A stretch of DNA of 64,000 nucleotides from the NCBI RefSeq assembly GCF_002884445.1, contig NZ_KZ614144.1, forward strand, positions 2,060,290 through 2,124,289, in the 5' to 3' direction. The position numbers and the translations under genes are program-made. The notes below the pieces were generated by a model. It saw only the letters and a program-made list of their open reading frames with translations. It was not told the origin of the DNA and searched no databases. Positions 55,680-64,000 of this stretch are shown here, piece after piece (positions within the stretch are counted from its first letter, which is position 1; each line of letters opens with the position of its first letter). This DNA is from Paenibacillus castaneae. Its GTDB lineage: Bacteria; Bacillota; Bacilli; Paenibacillales; Paenibacillaceae.

Positions 55680-56552
55680 TTGTCTTATCAAGGTACTAAA
55701 GTAAATCCATCCAAATTCCACACGAGCCAGTTGAAGTTTTATGCCGTTCTCATTCCTTTGGCATTTTTTATGATGCTGCCGATTGTATTTATTATATCTC
55801 ATGCTTTCAAGCCAATTGATGAGCTGTTTGCATTCCCGCCGCGCTTTCTCGTGCAGCAGCCGACGTTTGATAATTTTAGAGATTTATTTGTTACGACGTC
55901 AACCTCCGGTATTCCGTTCAGCCGGTTTATTTTCAACAGCCTTTTAGTAACAGTCTCGGTCATGTTTCTATCGGTATTTATAAGTGCTTTGGCTGCATAT
56001 GCGATGGCGAAGATGAAATTTAAGCTGCGCAAGGCGATGTTTGAGATTAACACGCTTGCCCTAATGTTCGTGCCCATCGCCGTACAAATTCCACGGTATT
56101 TGGTCGTAGATCAAACTGGCTTGCTGGATACCTATTTTGCTCATATATTGCCGCTGCTGGCGATGCCGATAGGGCTATTCTTGCTCAAGCAGTTCATTGA
56201 TCAAGTGCCTGAAGAGCTTAAAGAAGCCGCGATAATGGATGGGGCAAGCGAATTCACTGTATTCCGAAAGGTCATTGTACCAGTCATCAAGCCGGCACTT
56301 GCAACAGTTGCGATTCTAGCCTTTCAGGCTGTTTGGAACAATATTGAGACTTCCAATTACTATGTCAACGATGAGAGCTTGAAGACATTGTCTTTCTTTA
56401 TGAGCTCGGTCGCATCGGGATCTGGCAATACGATTGCAGGTCAAGGCATGTCGGCGGCAGCATCTCTGCTTATGTTTGTTCCTAACCTCGTTATTTTTAT
56501 ATTGCTGCAAAGTAAAGTGATGAACACAATGGCGCATTCAGGACTGAAATAG
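55680..56552 (+). CDS. ABC sugar permease, pair A subunit 2 (module 2)
   Basis: A 290-residue MalG/UgpE-class permease, closely related to 7854 (FIFNSLLVTVSVMFLSVF, LKEAAIMDGASEFTVF, IAGQGMSAAASLLMFVPN). It begins at TTG 55680 after GTAGGGGGTG. The conserved TTG start in both modules suggests deliberately low translation of this subunit or simple inheritance. Confidence 0.92.
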   Translation: MSYQGTKVNPSKFHTSQLKFYAVLIPLAFFMMLPIVFIISHAFKPIDELFAFPPRFLVQQPTFDNFRDLFVTTSTSGIPFSRFIFNSLLVTVSVMFLSVFISALAAYAMAKMKFKLRKAMFEINTLALMFVPIAVQIPRYLVVDQTGLLDTYFAHILPLLAMPIGLFLLKQFIDQVPEELKEAAIMDGASEFTVFRKVIVPVIKPALATVAILAFQAVWNNIETSNYYVNDESLKTLSFFMSSVASGSGNTIAGQGMSAAASLLMFVPNLVIFILLQSKVMNTMAHSGLK

Positions 56553-56563
56553 AGGAGACTCCC

Positions 56564-58603
56564 ATGAAGAACATTAACGGCAAGGTCTTGTTGCTTGTTC
56601 TGGTCGTCTTCCTATGGCTTGATTCCTCAACCCTGGTGTTGGCGGAGGCGCCTTACAAGACCTATACGGAAGACCATAACAGGCATTTTGTTCGAACTCA
56701 GGATGCTTATCATCCTTCGAAATCAATCGAGAAGGTCGGCGATCTTGATTTTTCCGGGCCTTCCGATATTTATATTGATGCGCTTAACCGTATTTACGTT
56801 GCAGACACGAACAACCATCGCATCGTCGTCATTGATGAGGAAGGACATTTGATTCAAATTATTGGGGAAGATGTCTTGAAGATGCCGACGGGTGTGTTCG
56901 TTGATCATCAGGGCAATGTGTATGTAGCAGACAGCGGAATCAGCCAAGTTGTAAAATTTGGTGCTGATAATGAAGTGAAGCAAACGTTTGTAAGGCCGGA
57001 TTCTCCGCTCTTTGGAAAGAACAATCCATTCAAACCAATGAAAGTAACGGTAGATAAGCGCGGGAACGTATATATCATAAGCGAGGGATCGACGAACGGA
57101 GTCATTCAAATGAGCTCGTATGGCGACTTTCTCGGATATTTCGGCAGCAACGAATCGCAGGCGAATTTACGTGTTATGCTGGAGCGCTTCTTCTTTACCG
57201 ATGCACAGAGAGCAAAGCTGTTCAAGAACGTGCCGCCTTCACCCACAAGCATCGATATTGATGAGAAGGGGTTAATCTATACCATAACCCAAGGCAATGA
57301 TGGAAGTTCTGTCAAACGCTTAAACATTTCCGGCTTTAATCTATTGCCAACGGATATGACGTTTCATCCGCTTTATACGGACTTATTCATTTCAAAAAGC
57401 GGAAATATTTATACAATTAGTCAAAATGGCATTATTTTCGAATTCGACACGGAAGGCAATTTATTGTTCTCATTTGGGGCGCCCGATGATGGGAAGTCGC
57501 GGGTCGGCATGTTCATAAATGCGTCTGGCATTGCTGTTGATTCACGTGAGAACATTTATGTTGTCGATAAAGAACGGAATAATATCCAAGTATTCGAGCC
57601 TACCGAGTTCACAAGCATGGTGCACCATGCGCTTGAGCTATATAAGGAAGGGCATTACGTCAAGAGCCGAGAGCCATGGAGTCAAGTGTTGAAAAGAAAT
57701 AATTTGTTTGACTTGGCACATAAAGGACTGGCAGATGCTTACTACAAACAGCAATTATATACGGAAGCGATCGAGGAATATGTTATTGCAAATGACAAGG
57801 AAGGCTACTCAAATGCTTTCTGGGAAGTTCGCAATAGCTGGCTCCAAAACAATTTGATCTATGTCATTTACATCGTGATCGTACTGTTCTTGCTGCGACT
57901 GCTGCTGCGCTGGCTGCAACGAAAAACCGGTATGTTTGATTCTTTACATCGAATTAAGAATCAGATTTTATCAACAACGTTTATTCGTCAAATACGGTTT
58001 ATATTCCGGTTTATTAAAAATCCTTTTGAAGGTTTTTATGGCATTAAGGAAGAGCAGAAGGCATCACATTGGTCCGCAGCTTTCTTCTATGCACTCTTCT
58101 TCGTAGAATATGTGTTTGCGTTGTATTACACGGGCTTTATATTCAACAATGTAGAGCCGTCCAGCTTGATCCTATTAAAGGAAATTGGAATAGTATTTGC
58201 TCCGATTGCGCTTTGGATTATCGCTAACTACTTGGTAAGTACAATAAATGAAGGCGAAGGCAAATTTTCCGAGGTGTTCAAAGGTACGATTTATGCGATG
58301 GCACCCTACTTGGTATTCAGTCCGTTTATCGTCATCGTTTCGAATGTACTTACAAACAATGATGCTTTCCTGTACAGCTTCGCCAATACGATTATAATCG
58401 TTTGGTGTGCGGTGCTCCTATTTATTATGGTGAAGGAAATCCACGATTACACTGTCCGTGAAACGATAGGCAATATTCTAATTACATTATTCGGTATGCT
58501 GATCTTAAGCCTAGTCGTATTTATTATTTATGTACTGCTCGATCAAGTGTTTGATTTTGTTTACTCTGTTATACGGGAGCTGATGGTTCGTGCGGAACTC
58601 TAA
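56564..58603 (+). CDS. NHL-propeller / TPR / Yip1-domain membrane protein (module 2)
   Basis: A 679-residue paralogue of 8742: signal peptide (about 1-27), NHL repeats from about 60 to 355 (GPSDIYIDALNRIYVADTNN, PTGVFVDHQGNVYVADSG, ASGIAVDSRENIYVVDKERN), TPR-like helices (WSQVLKRNNLFDLAHKGLAD, YYKQQLYTEAIEEY), a membrane helix near 430-448, then a Yip1-type region (IKNPFEGFYGIKEEQKAS; several hydrophobic helices to the end). GAGGAGA precedes ATG 56564. Preservation of the entire fusion in both modules argues that all parts are needed together. Confidence 0.8.
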   Translation: MKNINGKVLLLVLVVFLWLDSSTLVLAEAPYKTYTEDHNRHFVRTQDAYHPSKSIEKVGDLDFSGPSDIYIDALNRIYVADTNNHRIVVIDEEGHLIQIIGEDVLKMPTGVFVDHQGNVYVADSGISQVVKFGADNEVKQTFVRPDSPLFGKNNPFKPMKVTVDKRGNVYIISEGSTNGVIQMSSYGDFLGYFGSNESQANLRVMLERFFFTDAQRAKLFKNVPPSPTSIDIDEKGLIYTITQGNDGSSVKRLNISGFNLLPTDMTFHPLYTDLFISKSGNIYTISQNGIIFEFDTEGNLLFSFGAPDDGKSRVGMFINASGIAVDSRENIYVVDKERNNIQVFEPTEFTSMVHHALELYKEGHYVKSREPWSQVLKRNNLFDLAHKGLADAYYKQQLYTEAIEEYVIANDKEGYSNAFWEVRNSWLQNNLIYVIYIVIVLFLLRLLLRWLQRKTGMFDSLHRIKNQILSTTFIRQIRFIFRFIKNPFEGFYGIKEEQKASHWSAAFFYALFFVEYVFALYYTGFIFNNVEPSSLILLKEIGIVFAPIALWIIANYLVSTINEGEGKFSEVFKGTIYAMAPYLVFSPFIVIVSNVLTNNDAFLYSFANTIIIVWCAVLLFIMVKEIHDYTVRETIGNILITLFGMLILSLVVFIIYVLLDQVFDFVYSVIRELMVRAEL

Positions 58604-60845
58604 TTGGATAAGATCTGTTGCAACCGCCGGCATCCTATTAGCAGCTATTGCCGTAGTGTATTTACTGTTGTTCGGTAACGCTCGTTCTAATAAGGGTATA
58701 AATTCGATTTCAGATGCTGAGCTTCAGACAGCGTTTTCTGAGAAAGAGGCGACGGGGGCGAAGCTATCGCCTGAATATCGCAAGGTGGCAGACAATAATC
58801 GACTGGAGCTATGGCTCAAGGAAGAAAGCTTGTCTATTCAAGTGATGGACAAAAGCTCGGGCTATGTGTGGTCCTCAGAGATCATAGACTCTGACTCTAA
58901 TGAATCTTGGAGAAACTTTATGGCATCTGGATTGTCATTAGAATATTTTCAAGAAAACAAACCTAATGCGATACGGACAGATATTGTCTCGCAAGCAAAC
59001 AAATCTATCACATTCGAAACTCTTGATAATGGATTTAAAGCCATTATCCGTCTAAACGATCTCCAAATCGGGATGGAGCTCTTCGTCATGCTTGAGCAGG
59101 ATCAATTGGTTGTCCGTATTCCACAGCAAAGCATAATGGAAGGAAATAATAAGAAACTGGGTTCTGTTTTTGTATATCCGTTTCTCGGTGCAACCAAGGC
59201 TGGAGAAAAAGAAGGGTATATGTTCATTCCAGATGGTTCAGGGGCATTGATCCGGCTTGCGGACAATAAGGGGAAGTTCAAAATCCCTTTCGAAGCGAAA
59301 ATTTATGGCATTAACGAAGGAATTGAGAGCGTTAACCGTGGTATATTCACTAATCCGCCGCTTACCGTGCAATACCCTGTATTCGGTATCGTGCACGGCG
59401 AAGGAGGAAACGGACTATTCGGAATTGTAGAGAACGGCCAATATAACGCGAAGATAGTTGCGTATCCGAATGGTGTGAATACGCCGTATAACTGGACAAC
59501 TGCACAGTTTCTATCGCGGGAATCTTATCTTCAACCGACGAGTCGATCGCTTGGCGGTATCATCGTATATGAGAAGTCTCGTAACCCAGAGGATATTGGA
59601 ATTCGTTATACGTTCCTAAGCGGTAAGGACGCAAGCTATGTTGGAATGGCTAAGACGTATCAAGCCTATCTGGAAGAGAAGTCTATCCTTGCGAGGAAAA
59701 ACGAAGACGCAGATGCAAAGATTCCTATGCAAATGGATGTTCTTGGAGCCGATACAGAAAATGGAATGTTATCGAAGCGACTTATTCCAATGACCACAGT
59801 TGGACAATTGGAAAAAATGCTGGAGGACATGAGGACTAATGGAATTGACAATGTGAATGTCGTCTACAAGGGCTGGAATGAAGGCGGTTATTCGGGAACA
59901 AGTCCTTCGCCAGTTAAGTACGAGACGGCGCTGGGCTCCAAGAAGGATTTCCAGCGACTCGCTGCATCGCTCAATGAAATAGGCACCCCTCTTTATTTGT
60001 ACAGTGATTTTACAATCGGCAATGAAGGGTCTAAACGATTTTCTGTCCGATCACATGCAGCCAAAAAAATCGATAAGTCAATTTTGACGATACCGACCTA
60101 TGATGAAGTATACAAAACGCTGTACTATTTATCAGCAGAAACGACTAGCAGTCTTGTTAAGCAAAATGCGAAGCTGTATGCGGAACAGAATATTTCCGGA
60201 ATTGCGGTAGATACGACCGGTTCTGTTCTCTTCTCCGAGATGACAAGCAATGGCTCGTCAAGCCGCAGCCAAACAGCGGAAACGTATAAAGCGTCCATGC
60301 AAACGCTCTCGGAAACGATGCCTTCGATACTGATGTATAGGCCAAATGATTATATGCTTCCTTTTGCGGATCGCGTGCTAGACGTTCCAATGGATACATC
60401 GCAATACATTTATATTAGTGAGACCGTGCCGTTTGTGCAAATGGTGCTGAAGGGCTACAAGGATTATTTTGCTCCTTACAGCAACTTCTTCGCCAATCCG
60501 CAGGCAAGTCTGCTGCGTATGATCGAAACAGCTTCGTATCCGTCCTATTATTTAACGTATGAGACTTCCTACAAGCTGAAGCATACGAATTCCAATGATG
60601 TCTACACGTCCGCTTATGCAGATTGGAGCGAATCGATGACGGATACCTATCGTATTCTGAACGAAGCGCTGCAGCCGACAATCGGTGCAAAGATGCAAAA
60701 CCATGAGCGACTGAGCGACGGCATTGTGAAAGTTACGTATGATAACGGAATTGAAGTGCTCGTCAATTATACGAGCCGTGATTATCAATGGGAAGGCATT
60801 AGCGTACCGGCAAAAGGCTTTCAAGTAAAAGAGGTGAACCGCTGA
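58590..60845 (+). CDS. DUF5696-type membrane-anchored protein, putative glycan-active enzyme (module 2)
   Basis: A 751-residue paralogue of 10807, with an N-terminal anchor (about 8-27; VATAGILLAAIAVVYLLLFG) and a large outer region. Shared blocks are GYMFIPDGSGALIRL, YPVFGIVHGEGG, IVAYPNGVNT, SYLQPTSRSLGG, VYKGWNEGGYSG, MYRPNDYMLPF and VTYDNGIEVLVNY. The GTG start at 58590 overlaps the upstream stop by 14 bases, and its own stop overlaps the next ATG by one base: tight coupling on both sides. Conserved acidic residues around KGWNEGG and YRPNDYM are candidates for activity, but none is proven. Confidence 0.75.
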   Translation: MRNSNWIRSVATAGILLAAIAVVYLLLFGNARSNKGINSISDAELQTAFSEKEATGAKLSPEYRKVADNNRLELWLKEESLSIQVMDKSSGYVWSSEIIDSDSNESWRNFMASGLSLEYFQENKPNAIRTDIVSQANKSITFETLDNGFKAIIRLNDLQIGMELFVMLEQDQLVVRIPQQSIMEGNNKKLGSVFVYPFLGATKAGEKEGYMFIPDGSGALIRLADNKGKFKIPFEAKIYGINEGIESVNRGIFTNPPLTVQYPVFGIVHGEGGNGLFGIVENGQYNAKIVAYPNGVNTPYNWTTAQFLSRESYLQPTSRSLGGIIVYEKSRNPEDIGIRYTFLSGKDASYVGMAKTYQAYLEEKSILARKNEDADAKIPMQMDVLGADTENGMLSKRLIPMTTVGQLEKMLEDMRTNGIDNVNVVYKGWNEGGYSGTSPSPVKYETALGSKKDFQRLAASLNEIGTPLYLYSDFTIGNEGSKRFSVRSHAAKKIDKSILTIPTYDEVYKTLYYLSAETTSSLVKQNAKLYAEQNISGIAVDTTGSVLFSEMTSNGSSSRSQTAETYKASMQTLSETMPSILMYRPNDYMLPFADRVLDVPMDTSQYIYISETVPFVQMVLKGYKDYFAPYSNFFANPQASLLRMIETASYPSYYLTYETSYKLKHTNSNDVYTSAYADWSESMTDTYRILNEALQPTIGAKMQNHERLSDGIVKVTYDNGIEVLVNYTSRDYQWEGISVPAKGFQVKEVNR

Positions 60846-61705
60846 TGGCCAAGCTAAAAATATCAAACAAGCGCAGGAAGGCAGTCATCGGAGTTGCATT
60901 TGTCTCACCGTGGATCGTCGGATTTCTCATTTTCACTTTGTATCCTATGCTATATTCTTTGTTTCTTAGTTTCCATCAGGTGAAAATCACGCCAGTCGGA
61001 GTGAAGACGAAATATGTCGGATTCGATAATTTCAATTACGCATTTTTTTCCGACCCGGTATTTGTAGAGAAGCTGCTGAATTATTTGATGGAAATGGTGC
61101 TTAACGTGCCGGTCATTATCGTTTTCTCCCTAATTATTGCTCTTCTTATTAATCAGAAGATTAAGTTTCGCGGGATGTTTAGGACGATATTTTTCCTGCC
61201 TGTAATCATTACTAGTGGACCGGTTATTAATGAACTGCTTAGCCAGGGAGCGTCATCGATCCCGAATATTGAGCAGTACGGCATGTTTACTCTGATTGAA
61301 AGCAGCCTAAGTCCGATATTAGCTGAACCTATTCTGTATCTGTTCAAGCAGATCATTATGGTTTTGTGGTTCTCTGGCGTTCAGATTCTTATATTCTTGG
61401 CAGGCCTGCAGAAGGTAGATCGGTCGATGTACGAGGCGGCTCGGATTGACGGTGCGTCACCATGGGAATCTTTCTGGAAAGTAACGCTGCCTGTGCTTAT
61501 GCCGCTCGTTATCGTCAATGTGATCTATACGATCGTTTATGTATCGACGTTTGCTCTAAATGAAATTATTTTACTCATCAAAAATAATATGTTCAGCACT
61601 ATTACTGGGTTCGGATACGCAACCGCAATAGCATGGATTTATTTCATTATTATTATGCTTATGCTTGCGCTTTGGACCGGTGTACTCAGAATGAAGAAAC
61701 GATAA
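60845..61705 (+). CDS. ABC sugar permease, pair B subunit 1 (module 2)
   Basis: A 286-residue MalF/UgpA-class permease matching 13188 (VSPWIVGFLIFTLYPMLYSL, NQKIKFRGMFRTIFFLPVII, YEAARIDGASPWESFWKVTL). Its ATG shares one base with the stop of the DUF5696 gene (TGATG) and lies after AGAGGTG. Second permease pair of module 2 with 61719. Confidence 0.92.
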   Translation: MAKLKISNKRRKAVIGVAFVSPWIVGFLIFTLYPMLYSLFLSFHQVKITPVGVKTKYVGFDNFNYAFFSDPVFVEKLLNYLMEMVLNVPVIIVFSLIIALLINQKIKFRGMFRTIFFLPVIITSGPVINELLSQGASSIPNIEQYGMFTLIESSLSPILAEPILYLFKQIIMVLWFSGVQILIFLAGLQKVDRSMYEAARIDGASPWESFWKVTLPVLMPLVIVNVIYTIVYVSTFALNEIILLIKNNMFSTITGFGYATAIAWIYFIIIMLMLALWTGVLRMKKR

Positions 61706-61718
61706 GGAGGAGAGCTGC

Positions 61719-62654
61719 ATGTGGAAAAAACAGACGTTAGTCGCTGCGAACAAAGTCCGTAAGCTGTTGTTCGGTATGGGAGAAAACGACGGATTTGTGT
61801 TCAAGGCTGTAGTTTATCTCCTTCTGATCGCGATCGGATTTGTCTATTTGTATCCGATGCTGTTCATGCTGGTCAACAGCTTTATGAGTCTGGATGATTT
61901 GGTCAACTCGATGATCAAATGGATTCCATCGACGTTGTATGTAGAGAACTACTCGAGAGCGTTGAACGTGCTCCATTACCGAGACACGCTCATGCAAACC
62001 ATTATGGTTGCGGGGCTTCCCGCTTTGCTGCAGACGATATCGGCTGGCATTATCGGATATGGCTTCGCGAGGTTCGAGTTTCCATGCAAGAAAATTTTAT
62101 TCGTATTAATGCTGATCACTTTCGTTATCCCGCCGCAAATTACGATGATGCCGACTTACCTTCTATTTAAACAGTATGGTTTGCTCGGTTCGCTGGAGAC
62201 GTTTATTTATCCGGCCATTCTCGGCCAAGGATTAAAGAGTGCACTATTCATCCTTATTTTTTATCAGTTTTTTAGAAGCATGCCGGATGTGCTGGAGGAG
62301 GCTGCTGAAATCGATGGCGCGGGCAGCTTCAAAATCTTTTACCGTGTTGCGGTTCCTATGGCCGTGCCTGCGATTATTATTGTCTTTTTGTTCTCATTTG
62401 TCTGGTACTGGAATGAAACGTATTTAGCTGGACTCTATTTCGGAAATGAACTGACGATATTACCGCTGGAACTCCAAAAATTTACAGACAGCTATAACAA
62501 AGTGTATCCTCCAGGCAGTCCTGGCAGCCAGCTGAACGAAGCCATCAAGTTGGCCGGAACGATTCTAACCATTGCTCCGCTGCTTATTTTGTACTTTGTG
62601 CTGCAGCGCTGGTTTGTGGAAGGCGTTGACCGGGCTGGTATTACCGGTGAGTAA
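61719..62654 (+). CDS. ABC sugar permease, pair B subunit 2 (module 2)
   Basis: A 311-residue MalG/UgpE-class permease matching 14085 (LLIAIGFVYLYPMLFMLVNS, LEEAAEIDGAGSFKIFYRVA, ELTILPLELQKF). AAGGAGGAG precedes ATG 61719. The glucanase gene follows by 13 bases, as in module 1. Confidence 0.92.
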   Translation: MWKKQTLVAANKVRKLLFGMGENDGFVFKAVVYLLLIAIGFVYLYPMLFMLVNSFMSLDDLVNSMIKWIPSTLYVENYSRALNVLHYRDTLMQTIMVAGLPALLQTISAGIIGYGFARFEFPCKKILFVLMLITFVIPPQITMMPTYLLFKQYGLLGSLETFIYPAILGQGLKSALFILIFYQFFRSMPDVLEEAAEIDGAGSFKIFYRVAVPMAVPAIIIVFLFSFVWYWNETYLAGLYFGNELTILPLELQKFTDSYNKVYPPGSPGSQLNEAIKLAGTILTIAPLLILYFVLQRWFVEGVDRAGITGE

Positions 62655-62667
62655 GAGGGGAGCGCGA

Positions 62668-63540
62668 ATGAAGAGGCTCGGATATGCAGGGTGTACGATT
62701 ACCGTAATTATTCTATTAATGATGGGGTGCAGTATGGAAACTAAGATCGAAGTTCCACAGGAGAAGAACGGTTGGAAGCTGGTATGGAACGATGAGTTTG
62801 ACGGCAAAGAAATCGACCTGACGAAATGGAAGCATATAACCGGAGGGTCAGGATTCGGCAATAATGAAGACCAATTTTATACGAATGATGCAGCTAACTC
62901 CTATATTGAGGATGGAAAGCTGGTCATTAAAGCGTTGAAGCAGGAGCATGGCGGTAAGCCGTATACTTCAGCGAAGCTGATCACGGAGGGGCTTGCGGAT
63001 TGGACGTACGGGAGGTTTGAATTCCGTGCTAAAATGCCGCTTGGCAAAGGGATGTGGCCTGCCATATGGATGATGCCGACCGATATGCAGAAATACGGCG
63101 GATGGCCGAGCTGCGGCGAGATTGACATTATGGAATATCTTGGGCATGAGCCGAAACAGGTGCATGGCACCTTGCATATGGGTAATCCGCATTTCTATGA
63201 AGGGGGCCAAATGAGTCTGTCAGAAGGGACGTTCGCAGAAGCCTTCCATGATTTTGCTCTGGAATGGACGCCAACCGAGATGAGATGGTATGTCGATGAC
63301 AAGGAGTATTATCGGACATCCAAATGGTTCATGCGCAACAATGAAGCTTCTGACAACGAACCATTTCCAGCGCCTTTCGACCGTTCTTTTTTCTTGCAGC
63401 TGAACTTGGCGGTTGGCGGCAATTGGCCTGGATATCCGGATGAAACAACGGTTTTCCCGCAAACGTTCGAGCTTGAGTATGTTCGAGTGTATCGGCCTGA
63501 TAACGGCAATTATGATTTCAATAACGATACTGCCAAATAG
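62668..63540 (+). CDS. Surface lipoprotein GH16 endo-beta-glucanase (laminarinase type)
   Basis: A 290-residue exported lipoprotein with a signal peptide ending M-M-G-C21, then a GH16 jelly-roll domain (WKLVWNDEFDGKEIDLTKW, YTSAKLITEGLADWTYGRFE, MWPAIWMMPTDMQKYGGWPS). The catalytic motif E151-I-D153-I-M-E156 with the extra Met is the form found in laminarinases and other beta-1,3-glucanases; E151 is the nucleophile and E156 the acid/base. I start at ATG 62668, after AGAGGGGAG. Longer in-frame reading back to 62572 would run inside the permease gene. It would cut beta-1,3- or mixed glucan at the surface for module 2. Confidence 0.9.
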   Translation: MKRLGYAGCTITVIILLMMGCSMETKIEVPQEKNGWKLVWNDEFDGKEIDLTKWKHITGGSGFGNNEDQFYTNDAANSYIEDGKLVIKALKQEHGGKPYTSAKLITEGLADWTYGRFEFRAKMPLGKGMWPAIWMMPTDMQKYGGWPSCGEIDIMEYLGHEPKQVHGTLHMGNPHFYEGGQMSLSEGTFAEAFHDFALEWTPTEMRWYVDDKEYYRTSKWFMRNNEASDNEPFPAPFDRSFFLQLNLAVGGNWPGYPDETTVFPQTFELEYVRVYRPDNGNYDFNNDTAK

Positions 63541-63569
63541 AGCTTTTATCATAATTGGAGGAATATACA

Positions 63570-64000
63570 ATGGATCATCGTTTGGTACAGCAGGAAAAGA
63601 AGAACATGATTCAAACGACGATGGAATTGCGTAAAGTAAACGGAGTGACAGTCCCTTTTCAGAATGGCATTCCCGTACCGTCTTTTGATGCGCAGCAGCG
63701 TTTGAAGCTTGACTTGAAAGGTGTTTGGAAGAAGGAAAGATTTGCTGCGGATCATGATTTCTCGTTGTCTCAGCGTAATGACGAATGGTTTGAACGTGTG
63801 CGTATGGAAGCCGGCGGACGTATCGATGCGGCATTTGATGATTCAACTTGGGCGCAGCGCCAGCTGCCGTTTCCAGAAAATGAGATTCGCGGGAAAGAGG
63901 AACCGAACTCAAGCGAAACGTACGAAGATGGTGTGTGGTATCGTCGTTCATTCACGCTGGGTTCAGAATGGCTGAATAAGTCGGTTACGCTGCATGCGCT
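63570..64000 (+). CDS. GH2-like protein, N-terminal part cut by the window end
   Basis: An open frame from ATG 63570, after TTGGAGGAA, to the last base (143 residues). The segment has LKLDLKGVWKKERF, a linker with FDDSTWAQRQLPFPEN, and GVWYRRSFTLG, the usual beginning of a GH2 sugar-binding sandwich (compare [11 protein letters not shown] in the beta-glucuronidase at 35608). No signal peptide is seen, so a cytoplasmic enzyme is likely. It is 29 bases after the GH16 gene, probably in the same operon. The substrate cannot be judged without the catalytic barrel. Confidence 0.75.
   Translation, partial: MDHRLVQQEKKNMIQTTMELRKVNGVTVPFQNGIPVPSFDAQQRLKLDLKGVWKKERFAADHDFSLSQRNDEWFERVRMEAGGRIDAAFDDSTWAQRQLPFPENEIRGKEEPNSSETYEDGVWYRRSFTLGSEWLNKSVTLHA

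Noticed and set aside
62572..62667. Extended N-terminus of the GH16 gene
   Set aside because: It runs inside the permease gene and would place the signal peptide internally. ATG 62668 has a good ribosome binding site and a lipobox at the right distance.
1..64000. CRISPR arrays, tRNA or rRNA genes, insertion sequences, phage or conjugation genes
   Set aside because: No regularly spaced repeats, transposase motifs (DDE, HUH) or RNA gene landmarks were seen while reading the window.

Overview
The window comes from a low-to-mid GC, spore-former-type Firmicute, most likely Paenibacillaceae (Paenibacillus or Cohnella-like). The reasons are YesM/YesN-type two-component genes, lipoprotein sugar-binding proteins, an S-layer-homology surface protein, DUF5696 proteins, strong AGGAGG-like ribosome binding sites, and frequent GTG/TTG starts. 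It is almost entirely a carbohydrate-use region. No rRNA, tRNA, CRISPR array, insertion sequence or phage gene was seen.

Layout. Bases 1-1951 hold the end of an AraC-type regulator, a Gfo/Idh/MocA oxidoreductase and a decayed minus-strand ORF. Bases 2060-24685 are a long plus-strand locus. A promoter with LacI-type dyads leads into an eight-gene module: lipoprotein solute-binding protein (SBP), giant SBP, permease pair A, NHL-TPR-Yip1 membrane protein, DUF5696 protein, permease pair B. The module is followed by an exported GH144-like lipoprotein, a GH35 enzyme, a cytoplasmic GH144-like enzyme, a GH94 1,2-beta-oligoglucan phosphorylase-like enzyme and a LacI regulator. The enzyme set points to beta-1,2-glucan (sophoro-oligosaccharide) use. 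Bases 24735-34050 hold a nitroreductase, a secreted GxGYxYP protein and a huge SLH-anchored lamin-tail/metallophosphoesterase protein.

Bases 34083-42110 contain a glucuronide island: a GPH symporter and a beta-glucuronidase on the minus strand, divergent from an AraC regulator, two TIM-barrel isomerase/epimerase-like genes, a Gfo/Idh/MocA oxidoreductase and a HIT protein. Bases 42227-48871 hold a conventional ABC sugar importer followed by its YesM/YesN-type sensor and regulator. From 49008 a LacI regulator with a perfect 14-bp operator precedes a second copy of the eight-gene module (50315-62654). It ends in a GH16 lipoprotein (beta-1,3-glucanase type) and the start of a GH2-like protein cut by the window end.

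The most notable feature is this duplicated eight-gene module. Two SBPs, two complete permease pairs, an NHL-propeller/Yip1 membrane protein and a membrane-anchored DUF5696 protein are kept in identical order in two diverged copies. Each copy is coupled to different surface glucanases, each has a stem-loop after the first SBP gene, and neither has an ATPase. I infer a machine for capturing and importing long glucans. The ATPase would have to come from elsewhere, as with the shared MsmX of Bacillus. Coordinates and motifs were read from the sequence; family names rest on recognised motifs; substrates and the system-level role are inference.
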